A stretch of DNA of 23,647 nucleotides from the NCBI GenBank assembly GCA_000226015.1, contig JH153376.1, positions 23,140 to 46,786 on the forward strand, in the 5' to 3' direction. This DNA is from Mnemiopsis leidyi. Taxonomy: Eukaryota; Ctenophora; Tentaculata; Lobata; Bolinopsidae. The notes under the pieces are model-generated. The model saw only the letters and a program-made list of their open reading frames with translations. It was not told the DNA's origin and did no database searches. How positions within the stretch are numbered: the stretch's first letter is position 1; every line of letters begins with the position of its first letter. A program made the translations under genes and the position numbers. Of this stretch, positions 8,550 to 23,647 are shown one piece after another.

Positions 8550-9605
8550 TAGGAAACTTGATTTCCTTCTTCCTGTGTGAAAGCTGGGTATATCTATTGC
8601 AGACTTGGTGTGGAACTTATGTAAAGCAAATGTCACAGTGAACCTAATTAGATACATTGTGAGAAAAATGGGAGGAGGAACAGTAGAGTGCACCGTACTG
8701 GTGGGAAGACCTTGAGAAAGATCAGAATGGAGGATGTGATTTTCTTACACCAAACTTCAGCCCGGTATGGCTGCGTGACACGGGGAGGCGTCATAGCTCA
8801 CGTGGGTGTGACCTCCGTCTCCTAATTTCTTTAATTGCACCGGGACCCACCGCACTCTACCTACCACCCTGCAAGATAAGACTCTAATTTCAGATAAGTT
8901 ATGGTATATGAATGTGCAGGGAACCCCGCTTAAAACCAGGGTCTTGAGTATGATTCATGCAGCTCCGTTTGGAGAAACGTCAAGTCACAGCCCAGAAATA
9001 TTTCTTATCTTGTCCGGGAGCGAGCCAGCTTGCAGATAACATAATTTGTTTAACATCATCGGCACCGGGACTTCCCAAATCAGATTTTATTTAGAATTCC
9101 AGGCGGAAATGCGACATAACTGCAGTTTAGAAACTATTTCAGTAACTATTTAGAAAAACAACGCTTGTTTTTCAGTTCAGCATAATTGGAAGATTACATA
9201 AGATATTACAAATATATTTTATTTAGTTAGCCCAATAAATACGCTAAAAATCATACACAATTACGCAAATATTGAATAATTCAATAACTTTAAAAGCGTC
9301 GAATTTGGAGTCAAAACCGTGCAGCCGACAAATGAAAACCATAGGTTTTGTTTGCAATTGCACGGGTGCCTAGGAAGCAGCAAAGTTTGAACAACTTCAG
9401 CCGGTAAAACACGACTTCTGAGTTAGTTAAACTGCCAAAGTAAACATCCTATTTAAACACTGAGTCAACGTCATTCACAGTTTGTTGCAAGGTTTTAAAT
9501 ACGTTGGATGCGTGACCATCTCTAGAAGTTGGGCGAGAAAGAGAGTCTAGGTTCTTGGCAGGTTCCTGGTCAGTTGGTTCCTGACAGGAAGGTCCAATTA
9601 TCGAG
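8550..9605. other. Region between the dispersed repeat and the zinc-finger gene stop
   Basis: I found no gene here. The part next to 9605 is probably the 3' UTR of the minus-strand zinc-finger gene. A GC-richer patch at about 8755-8875 (GTGACACGGGGAGGCG, then CGGGACCCACCGCACTC) stands out from the AT-rich surroundings and may be a repeat fragment. Confidence 0.4.
9218..9223 (-). promoter_or_regulatory. Candidate polyadenylation signal AATAAA
   Basis: AATAAA on the minus strand lies about 385 bases beyond the proposed zinc-finger gene stop at 9606. It is the nearest canonical signal I found in the right orientation. The hexamer is common in AT-rich DNA. Confidence 0.35.
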
Positions 9606-16900
<7,295 letters not shown>

Positions 16901-17141
16901 CACTGAAAAAGTAAGACCAGTTACCATTACTGCAGTAGCATTACATGGAGGATAATTTTAATTCTAAGTGCAAAGAAATGGCTTTAGACTCGTTCCATCA
17001 TAATGCAGGTTGTGGGGGAGATGTGAACAGGCCAAATTAATTGATAAAAATCTTAAATTGAATTAAAAAAATGTTAATACTTAAAAATCAAAGACAAAAT
17101 CAAAAATATCTGAGACAAAATCAAAAATAGATTTAACTTAC

Positions 17142-17227
17142 TTTCTGGTTTATCAAAACTGAGCGATAATCGACGAGCAAAAAAGATATCTTCGACGGTT
17201 GAAGCTATTATCGGACTAGTTGCACGG
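17142..17227 (-). CDS. Probable upstream coding exon of the zinc-finger gene
   Basis: Acceptor TTTGCATTTCAG and a perfect donor (GAAA/GTAAGT) bound an 86-base exon with one stop-free frame: RATSPIIASTVEDIF, then ARRLSLSFDKPE. It ends in phase 1, and its last A plus the TG at the start of the next exon (16901-16902) makes an in-frame ATG immediately before Met at 16900. The phase match and consensus sites argue for real coding sequence, so the protein likely starts further upstream than 16900. Confidence 0.55.
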
Positions 17228-17355
17228 CTGAAATGCAAACTGAGAAAGTGAGTAGAATCGTATGGAGCGGATCTGCTTGTCCTAGATCATGATCTCACGC
17301 ATCTGATCACGAGACCTCATGACGCGTTTAGATGCCGTTAATGATTGTTTGCTAC

Positions 17356-17450
17356 ATTGGTAATACTTGGGCACGTGCTCCCTCATCAACAACACGTGTT
17401 ATGCCAAACTGGGCACGTGCGCAGTTATTAATCGCACTACTGATCGAGGT
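17356..17450 (-). CDS. Possible further 5' exon of the zinc-finger gene
   Basis: A strong acceptor (TTTCTTCCTTGTAG) precedes an open frame TSISSAINNCARAQFGITRV, then VDEGARAQVLPI. Only the weak donor CCAAT/GTAGCA gives the phase 2 end that the exon at 17142-17227 needs. The more natural donor CAA/GTATTA (end 17367) does not fit. The assignment is tentative. Confidence 0.3.
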
Positions 17451-17628
17451 CTACAAGGAAGAAATCTTGTTTGAAACCGCTATAATTGCACTGCAGATAG
17501 AGCCAGGACAGATAAATAGACCCGGATGGGGCTCCCAACCTCGCTAATCACTCCTTAATGCTTAATTCAATTTCTAAAATCACTTAAATGCTGAAAATTA
17601 TACTCAAATTCAAACAAAAGGATTATAC

Positions 17629-17721
17629 CTTGTAAATTTGACAGATCTCAGTGCTTAATGACTGGGTGGCGAGAAGGTCAGAAGCTTCTCTGACTCCTCT
17701 TAATGATTTAGCAATAATCAT
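17629..17721 (-). CDS. Possible first coding exon of the zinc-finger gene
   Basis: A minus-strand frame ends at donor TACAAG/GTATAA in phase 0 and reads MIIAKSLRGVREASDLLATQ, then SLSTEICQIYK, from ATG at 17721 (G at -3). The frame stays open upstream to about 17850 (GEIKDLKQLPEFNVIDGR..), so ATG 17721 may not be the real start, or this is part of another gene or repeat. No domain is recognised. Confidence 0.3.
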
Positions 17722-18712
17722 CTCACGGCCAGATTCAAGCTTTGCCGATGTGATGTCTAGTATAATCGCAACAAAATGACGCCCATCAATAACATTAAAT
17801 TCTGGTAGCTGCTTTAAGTCTTTGATTTCACCGAGGCTTGCGGGACTAAGGCTGACTACTCACTCTGAAGGTGCTGGCATATGCTCCTCCAATTAGGAAC
17901 ACGCTCAACGTCCCATTAGGCCTCCAACTTGATAGATTTAGTCAGCAAAAGGCTCTCAGTCGGTCTTATTAGTCAGTCACATGTCATGATTACCAATTCA
18001 TGATCATCTATTGGGCCAAGCTGCGATCTGCCTGATCAAGTAGTTCCTCTTTGATGTCTGATTGATAAACCCAGATTATAGGACTGAGGGGGCGGTGAAT
18101 TCTTGCCAAACAAGTTAATAAGTTATAGGTGCCGCCTGCTTGGAGAGGTGCAGTCATGTGCATCTATAGTCATCTCCTGGAAGCAGGCTCACGATCCAAT
18201 TCTATTGGTATCATGCACTACAATAGTCATATATCAATAATCTTCTTCACTCTTTGACATAAAGTCATAAATCCGGTTAATAGATTGGTTTCAAAGTACC
18301 AAACTACGTTACATAGTCCAAATGGTAAAGTATATAACTTTTTCTGTTTTGAGGTATCAAGTACTTGATTGATCGCACTAAAAATTGCCCAATCAATGGA
18401 GCAATCTTAGCCGGCAAAACAAACTCAAAACTCATTGATTGATTGGAAGCTTTCTAGCAGTCAATTAGTTTAAGTTCACCTGCTCAAGGTAGGTTCTCAC
18501 TGCTAATCACATTTGACAAAGACAAATAAAGTGAAGCTGTTTCATTTGCCAAATTTGTCGCTTGGAATCTGAAACTTAAAAGTCTGGAAATTTCCTGGGC
18601 TTTCGTATAACGTTATATTGATCTGCAGGAGCTATTAGCTAAGACTGAGTAGAGGAAAAACGCTGTTGTGGTTGGTATGACATTGAAGTCGAGTCGCCAA
18701 GACAACATGGAA
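17722..18712. other. Unassigned stretch upstream of the zinc-finger exons
   Basis: Apart from the open continuation of the exon above (to about 17850) I see no gene. A minus-strand segment near 17875-17935 reads PNGTLSVFLIGGAYASTFR and ends at a donor-like AGA/GTGAGT. It is in a different frame from the neighbouring open stretch, which hints at a decayed or repetitive origin. Confidence 0.3.
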
Positions 18713-19208
18713 TTATTGTCTCCTTTGCATAGAGTACGCCAGGCTGAGTCCCGGTTGTTGGGTCAACACTCCAATTGTTAATGTTAAATCATCGTTTCCT
18801 ATGATGTTCTGTCTTCTTAAAATGTAGCTGGGCAGGCCAACCATGAAGGCTGGACATTTTCTGCTTCCAGATGGCATCTAGGACATGTTTTATCCTTAGA
18901 CTCATCCATGCAGTGTTGGTAAGCTCTGAGTTCTCTATAATGTCCTGATCTTAATTGGGCCAGTATAGGGCAGCTTCTTTTCAAGTTATGATCTTTGCTT
19001 TTACTTGAAAGGAGTTCTTATGCTTTAGACACAATCGGATGTTTTGGGCAAGGCATTTTTCTCTCTTGATGATTGTCCAAGCAGTGTTGTATGAGAGTGG
19101 GGGCAATTTTCTATAGCATACTGGAATGAATGGAACAACTGATCTGTACTTCACTTGTACGACATGCTTATGTTGAGCAAAGATACCTGGAGTTGATATG
19201 GTTTTCAA
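18713..19208 (-). mobile_element. Decayed non-LTR retrotransposon (LINE) ORF2 3' end
   Basis: The minus strand encodes ILAQLRSGHYRELRAYQHCM, then DESKDKTCPRCHLEAENVQ..WLACPA. This is the typical C-terminus of jockey-type LINE polyproteins: an LRSGH block and a Cys-x2-Cys ... His-x4-Cys knuckle. The usual His of the knuckle is not in place. Upstream, in another frame, come LPPLSYNTAWTIIKREKCLA and related residues. Downstream, in a third, IGVLTQQPGLSLAYSMQ ends at TAA (18713). At least two frameshifts and a stop break it, so it is non-functional. Confidence 0.75.
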
Positions 19209-20120
19209 GACTGAAGTCCATCAGGATCAATGCTGCTGAACAGTCCCAAAAAGAAAAATATCTTTCTTTCTACAGCATTTAAACTTAGTAATTTTCATTA
19301 TCTTTTCTAAGGCTGAGAATGCATTCCTTTAGTAAAACTCTAAATTGTTTAATCCTGTATAATCCTGTTTATTTGTCGGTTAGCTGATAATGTGGGATGT
19401 CTGAATGTCCCATAGTATAACTACCCTTCCTTTCAATTATTGTATTTTTCCAGCAATATTAGAGACCACAATATTAGAGAGTAGAGACATAAGCCTGTTT
19501 TTTTCAATATAGTTCACCAAAGATTATCCATCCCATTCCCTAGCAGTTGTTTTCTGACATGCAAACACCCAAATTACGTTGTTTTCCATTTTGCATAATT
19601 TTTGTTTTGGTTGGACTTTGAGAGACAATTAAATTTAAAACAGTTATAACATGATTGGGTTTTTAAAATCGTTAAGCTCTTTCTCACTTTTTAGCCATGT
19701 ACGATATTAAAATCATTTTTTGTTCTCTCGAGTTACATAGTACACCTTCCATCCTGCCTTTAATTGCTGCCACGAGGCGTCTCCCCGTGGTCCTCCGTGG
19801 GGGCCTGGGCCCTGGAGGCATCCGGCTCATGGGCACTCATGGTTTATACAAAAGCTATTGGCACTGCTTGATATTTCGATTCTTTAAAAAGCGTTCCAAT
19901 TTGCTAAGCTTAGCATTTCATTTTAAGTAAATCTGCACAAACCATCAATTAGTAAGAGTTTAGAACAAAGTTATAAAGATTGAAGTATATTATTATATTC
20001 TTGGAGGCCTTGCTTTGAAACCATGATTTTGAAATTTGAAAGGTTCCAAAAAAGTGTATAAAGTGGATTCTCTCCAAAGAAGAACTTTCCTATAGTCAGG
20101 TTGAGGTATATATTTGTAAG
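19209..20120. other. Intergenic, between two LINE fragments
   Basis: No gene found. A GC-rich patch at about 19768-19845 (CGAGGCGTCTCCCCGTGG.., GGGCCTGGGCCCTGGAGG) contrasts with the AT-rich surroundings and may be a repeat remnant. The plus-strand frame over it has no recognisable domain. Confidence 0.4.
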
Positions 20121-20467
20121 TGTAAGCAGGTAAATATTCTCCCTCTAAGACAAAGGTTTATCTTAAACGATTTGAGGTTAAATGAACTTATTCCAGCACA
20201 ACTTCCTTATTACCTAAGATGGTTTGATGGCACATCACGTTTAAGAAGCACGCACTTAGATTATTTGTCTTTAGTAAGCTCTATCATTCCGTATAGAAAT
20301 AGCTTCAAAACACTTGAAAAGTTCTTTTTCTATCGTGCCCATAGTCTTTGGAACTGCATTCCTTTGGAAGTGCGTGAAGTCCTTCTTTATTTAGGTCTAG
20401 ATTAGAGTCCAATCTTTGGGACTCCCTGTCAACTTCATCGGACGCAGATATGGACTTCCATACCTAA
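20121..20467 (+). mobile_element. 5'-truncated, frameshifted LINE reverse-transcriptase C-terminus
   Basis: The plus strand reads LPLRQRFILNDLRLNELIPA, YYLRWFDGTSRLRSTH, then FFFYRAHSLWNCIPLEVREV, the usual tail of a LINE reverse transcriptase (the aromatic-Y-R..LWN-x-(I/L)P block). Near 20380 a one-base loss shifts the frame. The other frame then continues sensibly (PSLFRSRLESNLWDSL.., DADMDFHT) to a TAA at 20465. It is a dead, 5'-truncated copy and a different family from the fragment at 18.7-19.2 kb. Confidence 0.75.
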
Positions 20468-22881
20468 CCAACTTTCCTTTTGTATAAGAACTAGGTAATG
20501 CTTAACCTTTCATTAACTTTTCAGTTTTCCAACATCAACAAGTACCTGCTCAGAACGTATAATGACAATATCCCGTCCATTTATTTCTAGAATGTCTAGT
20601 TTATGGGAAGGGGGTTTGATGTTTTCATGAATCTGCTGATTAAAATACTTAAATATCAATGTATTCCAACCAATGAGCCATCTTGTGTAGGCCTGGCTTG
20701 TCAGTCAAATCTTCGTTTTTTTTCCGTCATTTGGTACAGTTTTTGGCCTAATTTATAGAGCAGTCTATTTCGTTTCTCCTGGTTTCGTTGTAGTTTTATC
20801 TATATAACTCATTCATGTATAATTCACTGTACTACTTGAAAAGTTTTCGATAAAAAGTTCAAGTAGTATTCAAGCTTGAAGCTGTTACATTCGTGTACTG
20901 GTGTTTAGTGGTTTTCTCTGTTCAATTTCGGGTTTTCTTTAACCACTGTGTCAATTGTTTAGACTTTAGGACATAAGACTTGATGTCATTCTGAAGATTG
21001 CTCTCCAGTTTAATAAAAGTTAACTATTTAGTAAAAGTTAACTATTTGGTAAAAGTTAACTATTTAGTAAAAGTTAACTATTTAGTAAAAGTTAACCATT
21101 TAGTAAAAATTAACCATTTAGTAAAAGTTTACTATTTAGTAAAAGTTTACTATTTAGTAAAAGTTAACTATTTCTTCAAAGCAGACCGAGGTCCTCATGT
21201 TCACCTACAAGGACTAGAAGAATGTCCAGCTAGTTGAATGTCCAGCTAGGACTTGTTTTTTAAGTATTCAAGGAAGTAAGTATTCAGATCGAGGCTTCAA
21301 GGGTAAAACTCTACCTTTACCATAAGACTTTAATTTGAGATGCTGTGATAATGAGAGATTACTCGTTCAATATAGGCTCACACAGCTTTTCACGCCTATG
21401 CGATATCTGGAAATAAACACGCATATTTCCTATAGCGCACGTGGGATGAGCTGCTCGATTTTACACCCCTCGTTTAATGATATTTCGTGAGCTATTTGCA
21501 CTTCATCTCCACTATATAACAGATAAACGGAGTAGGAAGCGGCTGCAGTGAAATCTCTACTCAGGTATTGGTCATTAGAGTGGCAATTTAGTCTGACCCG
21601 AGTGACAGGATTCTTTTAATTTGTCCAGAATATTGGTGAGCTGATATACGGCTGACTGTTAGAGGCTTCCTACCAATCAAATGACCAAACAATTAAAATC
21701 CTTATATAATTTAATGAGCACGATAATGAGGTGTCGACTCTAGGATAACTGCTTTGAGGCAATCCTCGGTCGACCAATAGCCGGCTGATTAGCCCACGTG
21801 ATGTGTAGTGCACGGGGTCATGTGACCCTTTTCGACCAATCACCTTGGAAACCTGCTTGTCATATGGTCTAGCTGGTCATCATGTATCCATGGATTTAAT
21901 GTCTCCAGATAATGATTAGCGTTTTATTATTGCCGGCTATTGAGCGTTGTCTCCCGCACCGCTCAGGCAATCACTACAGTCAGGTCGACGTTACATCAGG
22001 CGGATGATAAGAATAATTGCCCACCAGTCATTACCCGCCAGCCATCTCCCATAGCATCCAATATATAATCCGCATATATAACCAGCAGCAGTAGTACGTA
22101 ATGACACAGATCACAGTTTAACAAATAGTGACTCATCTGGTATGCAGTCAGTGCAGGCAAACTCTTTCATAATTATGTGTTTGGACCCCTTAAAAGTGCT
22201 ATTTGACCTAAATTATCTATAAATATCCCTTACCTTTACCGGGACTGTCTTGTGTTTAGTACTGCACCGCCGTTTACATGGGTCTAATCTTATTCAGAAT
22301 TGAAACCAGCGCTCTTGCATAATTTCAGATAAAAGTCGCGAAATTGTTTCCGGACTCTAGTTGCAAACCAGTCATTCCGGTTCTCCAAAAATTTTAGATT
22401 AGGCATCGAACTTGGAAGTTGATCATCAATATTTTAGCCATGAAAAAAAATTGTTCGGTCTTATGGAATCAAGTTTTACACTTCGTAAAAGTTGAGATAA
22501 GGAAATGTAGCGAATTACAATTCACTGATATAAATAACTACACTACATAGCTGCATGACACGACTCTCTTTATCAAACAAAGCAACAATGAAATCAAAGC
22601 CCTAAGTCTTTTTGGCAATTGTTTCACTGAAATTGAAGAGAGTTACAAACTTTCAAAGTCTTCATTAATCTCCAAGTTCAGTATGAGAAGAACACAACTG
22701 ACATCACCAATATCATGAAGTACATGTACTTGACTGCAGTCAAAATAAGCGCGATCCAAGTGCATCAGTCTGATATTGAAGTGTAACCACCCTTACTGAT
22801 CAGTAGTACTCTCCTCCTTTTACACTTTTTCACCAGCTCCTTTCATTATCTCCTCATCACACATTCTCAGTCCAGCTTACT
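20468..22881. other. Intergenic region with small repeats
   Basis: No supported gene. It holds an 11-bp hairpin at 20830-20868 (TACTACTTGAA against TTCAAGTAGTA) and the 18-bp array listed separately. At 21770-21850 there are two GACCAAT motifs with CACGTG and GGTCATGTGACC palindromes. A TATATAA lies near 22076. These could be promoter or enhancer elements, but I find no open frame that would use them. Confidence 0.4.
21005..21172 (+). repeat. 18-bp tandem repeat (GTAAAAGTTAACTATTTA)
   Basis: About nine copies with few changes, most containing GTTAAC. The unit length is a multiple of 3, so a stop-free plus-strand frame (VKVNYL repeated) runs through it. There is no gene context, and I read it as a non-coding minisatellite. 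Confidence 0.9.
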
Positions 22882-23042
22882 CTAAGAGCGATGTCTTGAT
22901 CGTCCACAAATCACCGAGTATTGGTGTCCTGCGAAGATCTTCTGCGGGACCATGTCTTCCAGAGAGGGGTGTTCCACTTGTTTGGGCGTGTTCTCCACCC
23001 GCGTCCTTATCACCCCGTGTCTGTCCTCGGCTGAAGGGGGTA
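22882..23042 (-). CDS. RCC1-repeat protein, downstream exon (C-terminal or frame-broken)
   Basis: Acceptor GTGTTACAG leads into VPPSAEDRHGVIRTRVENTP, then KIFAGHQYSVICGRSRHRS and TAG at 22882. It joins the exon at 23487 in phase (G+TA = Val). IFAGHQYSVI matches the RCC1 pattern (AG..HS followed by a hydrophobic strand). Right after it the +1-shifted frame reads VDDQDIALR up to a good donor (AGA/GTAAGC at 22880), a more RCC1-like continuation. A single extra T in the TTT at 22908-22910 would explain this, so either the gene ends here or there is an indel. Confidence 0.65.
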
Positions 23043-23465
23043 CTGTAACACATCAGTAAGATACTGCTGGTTCATCTTAATATTATCATTGAAAGAATTT
23101 TCGTTAAATCCTAAAGGGTGCACATTGAGGTCGTAGTTTCTAGGTTACTTCTTTCCTTGGATAGATAATTATTGTGAATAGTCAAATTCATTTGTCATTC
23201 TTTATACTTAGAGGCGGTTTCTAGTTAATTATATTGTTGTATTAAAGTCTTGAAAGGCGTGTAAAATTGGTGCAATCTCGACGTCAAGTCAGGTGACGAG
23301 CCAGAATTATAAATATAATCGACATTTGATTGCCCCTTTGCGGCTTTGCAACATCGCCCAATTTGTCAAGCACTTTGCCCACTCAATTGTGGTGGTTGAT
23401 GAGGTTTAGACCCGACAATTTGCATGCTGGACGAAGCTAAACAGGGTTATCTCCCACCACATTAC

Positions 23466-23632
23466 CTGCTACCAAAATACGAGTACCTGTGATGAGACCC
23501 CACTGGAAGACCAAACTGTTCGAGGTGAGAGCTAATGAGTGGTCCACCCCTGCTGAGATGAAGTCTACTCGGTTGTTCCCGAAGTGATTCTTCCCTGGGG
23601 GGAGGTGAATCTTAACATTTTCTATAACCCTT
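23466..23632 (-). CDS. RCC1-repeat protein, upstream exon (gene continues off the right edge)
   Basis: The minus strand reads RVIENVKIHLPPGKNHFG, then SAGVDHSLALTSNSLVFQWG, a clear RCC1 blade (AGxxHSLALT..G/N..V..WG). RCC1 repeats build seven-bladed propellers that act as guanine-nucleotide exchange or protein-binding modules, so the full protein should have several more. Two in-frame donors are possible: ACAG/GTACTC (end 23487) and GCAG/GTAATG (end 23466), 21 bases apart, both phase 1. The acceptor is the AG at 23633-23634 behind a run of at least 13 C on the minus strand. Which RCC1 family member this is cannot be told. Confidence 0.75.
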
Positions 23633-23634
23633 CT

Positions 23635-23647
23635 GGGGGGGGGGGGG
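23635..23647. repeat. Poly-G run at the window edge
   Basis: Thirteen G close the window. On the minus strand this is a poly-C tract directly before an AG and an in-phase RCC1 exon, so it would serve as the polypyrimidine tract of that acceptor. Its position at the edge may also reflect a sequence break. Confidence 0.8.

Noticed and set aside
8460-8693. Minus-strand frame of 77 codons
   Set aside because: No domain, no supporting splice sites, and it overlaps repeat sequence. It is within chance for this base composition.
21005-21172. VKVNYL-repeat protein
   Set aside because: The 18-bp unit keeps the frame open by arithmetic. There is no signal, domain or gene context.
22070-22235. TATATAA followed by short plus-strand frames as a new gene
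   Set aside because: The frames (for example MQSVQANSFIIM) stop within about 30 codons, and I found no splice-linked continuation.

Overview
This window is nuclear DNA from an animal, probably an invertebrate. It is AT-rich and contains genes split by GT-AG spliceosomal introns, a C2H2 zinc-finger gene, an RCC1-repeat gene, decayed LINE fragments and many micro- and minisatellites. I cannot place it to a phylum from sequence alone. All three gene models I can support lie on the minus strand. I assembled them by hand, requiring plausible GT/AG sites and matching codon phase at every junction.

Region by region: 1-2.3 kb is repeat-rich: a 7-bp satellite, a TA-core hairpin, reverse-oriented copies of a dispersed repeat, and a long foldback element. 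2317-6953 holds a ten-exon gene for a secreted, cysteine-containing protein with a Lys/Cys-rich repeated tail; I recognise no family. 7.6-8.55 kb carries the dispersed repeat again in the opposite orientation, plus a perfect 24-bp hairpin. 9606-16900 holds at least eight coding exons of a seven-finger C2H2 protein that ends, unusually, in a hydrophobic segment and a short polar tail. One likely and two possible further 5' coding exons lie at 17.1-17.7 kb. 18.7-19.2 kb (minus) and 20.1-20.5 kb (plus) are broken LINE 3' ends. 22.9-23.6 kb is part of an RCC1-repeat gene that runs off the right edge.

The most striking signal is in the 2.3-7 kb gene. Several exon-intron junctions have been tandemly duplicated together with their splice sites: an in-frame 72-bp repeat carrying the exon 2 donor, a 54-bp repeat carrying the exon 3 acceptor, and a 99-bp repeat carrying the exon 8 donor. 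A 41-bp array also abuts the exon 1 donor. The zinc-finger gene shows an old 50-bp duplication of one acceptor. This suggests ongoing local tandem duplication that creates alternative or decoy splice sites. The genes do not form an evident pathway together.
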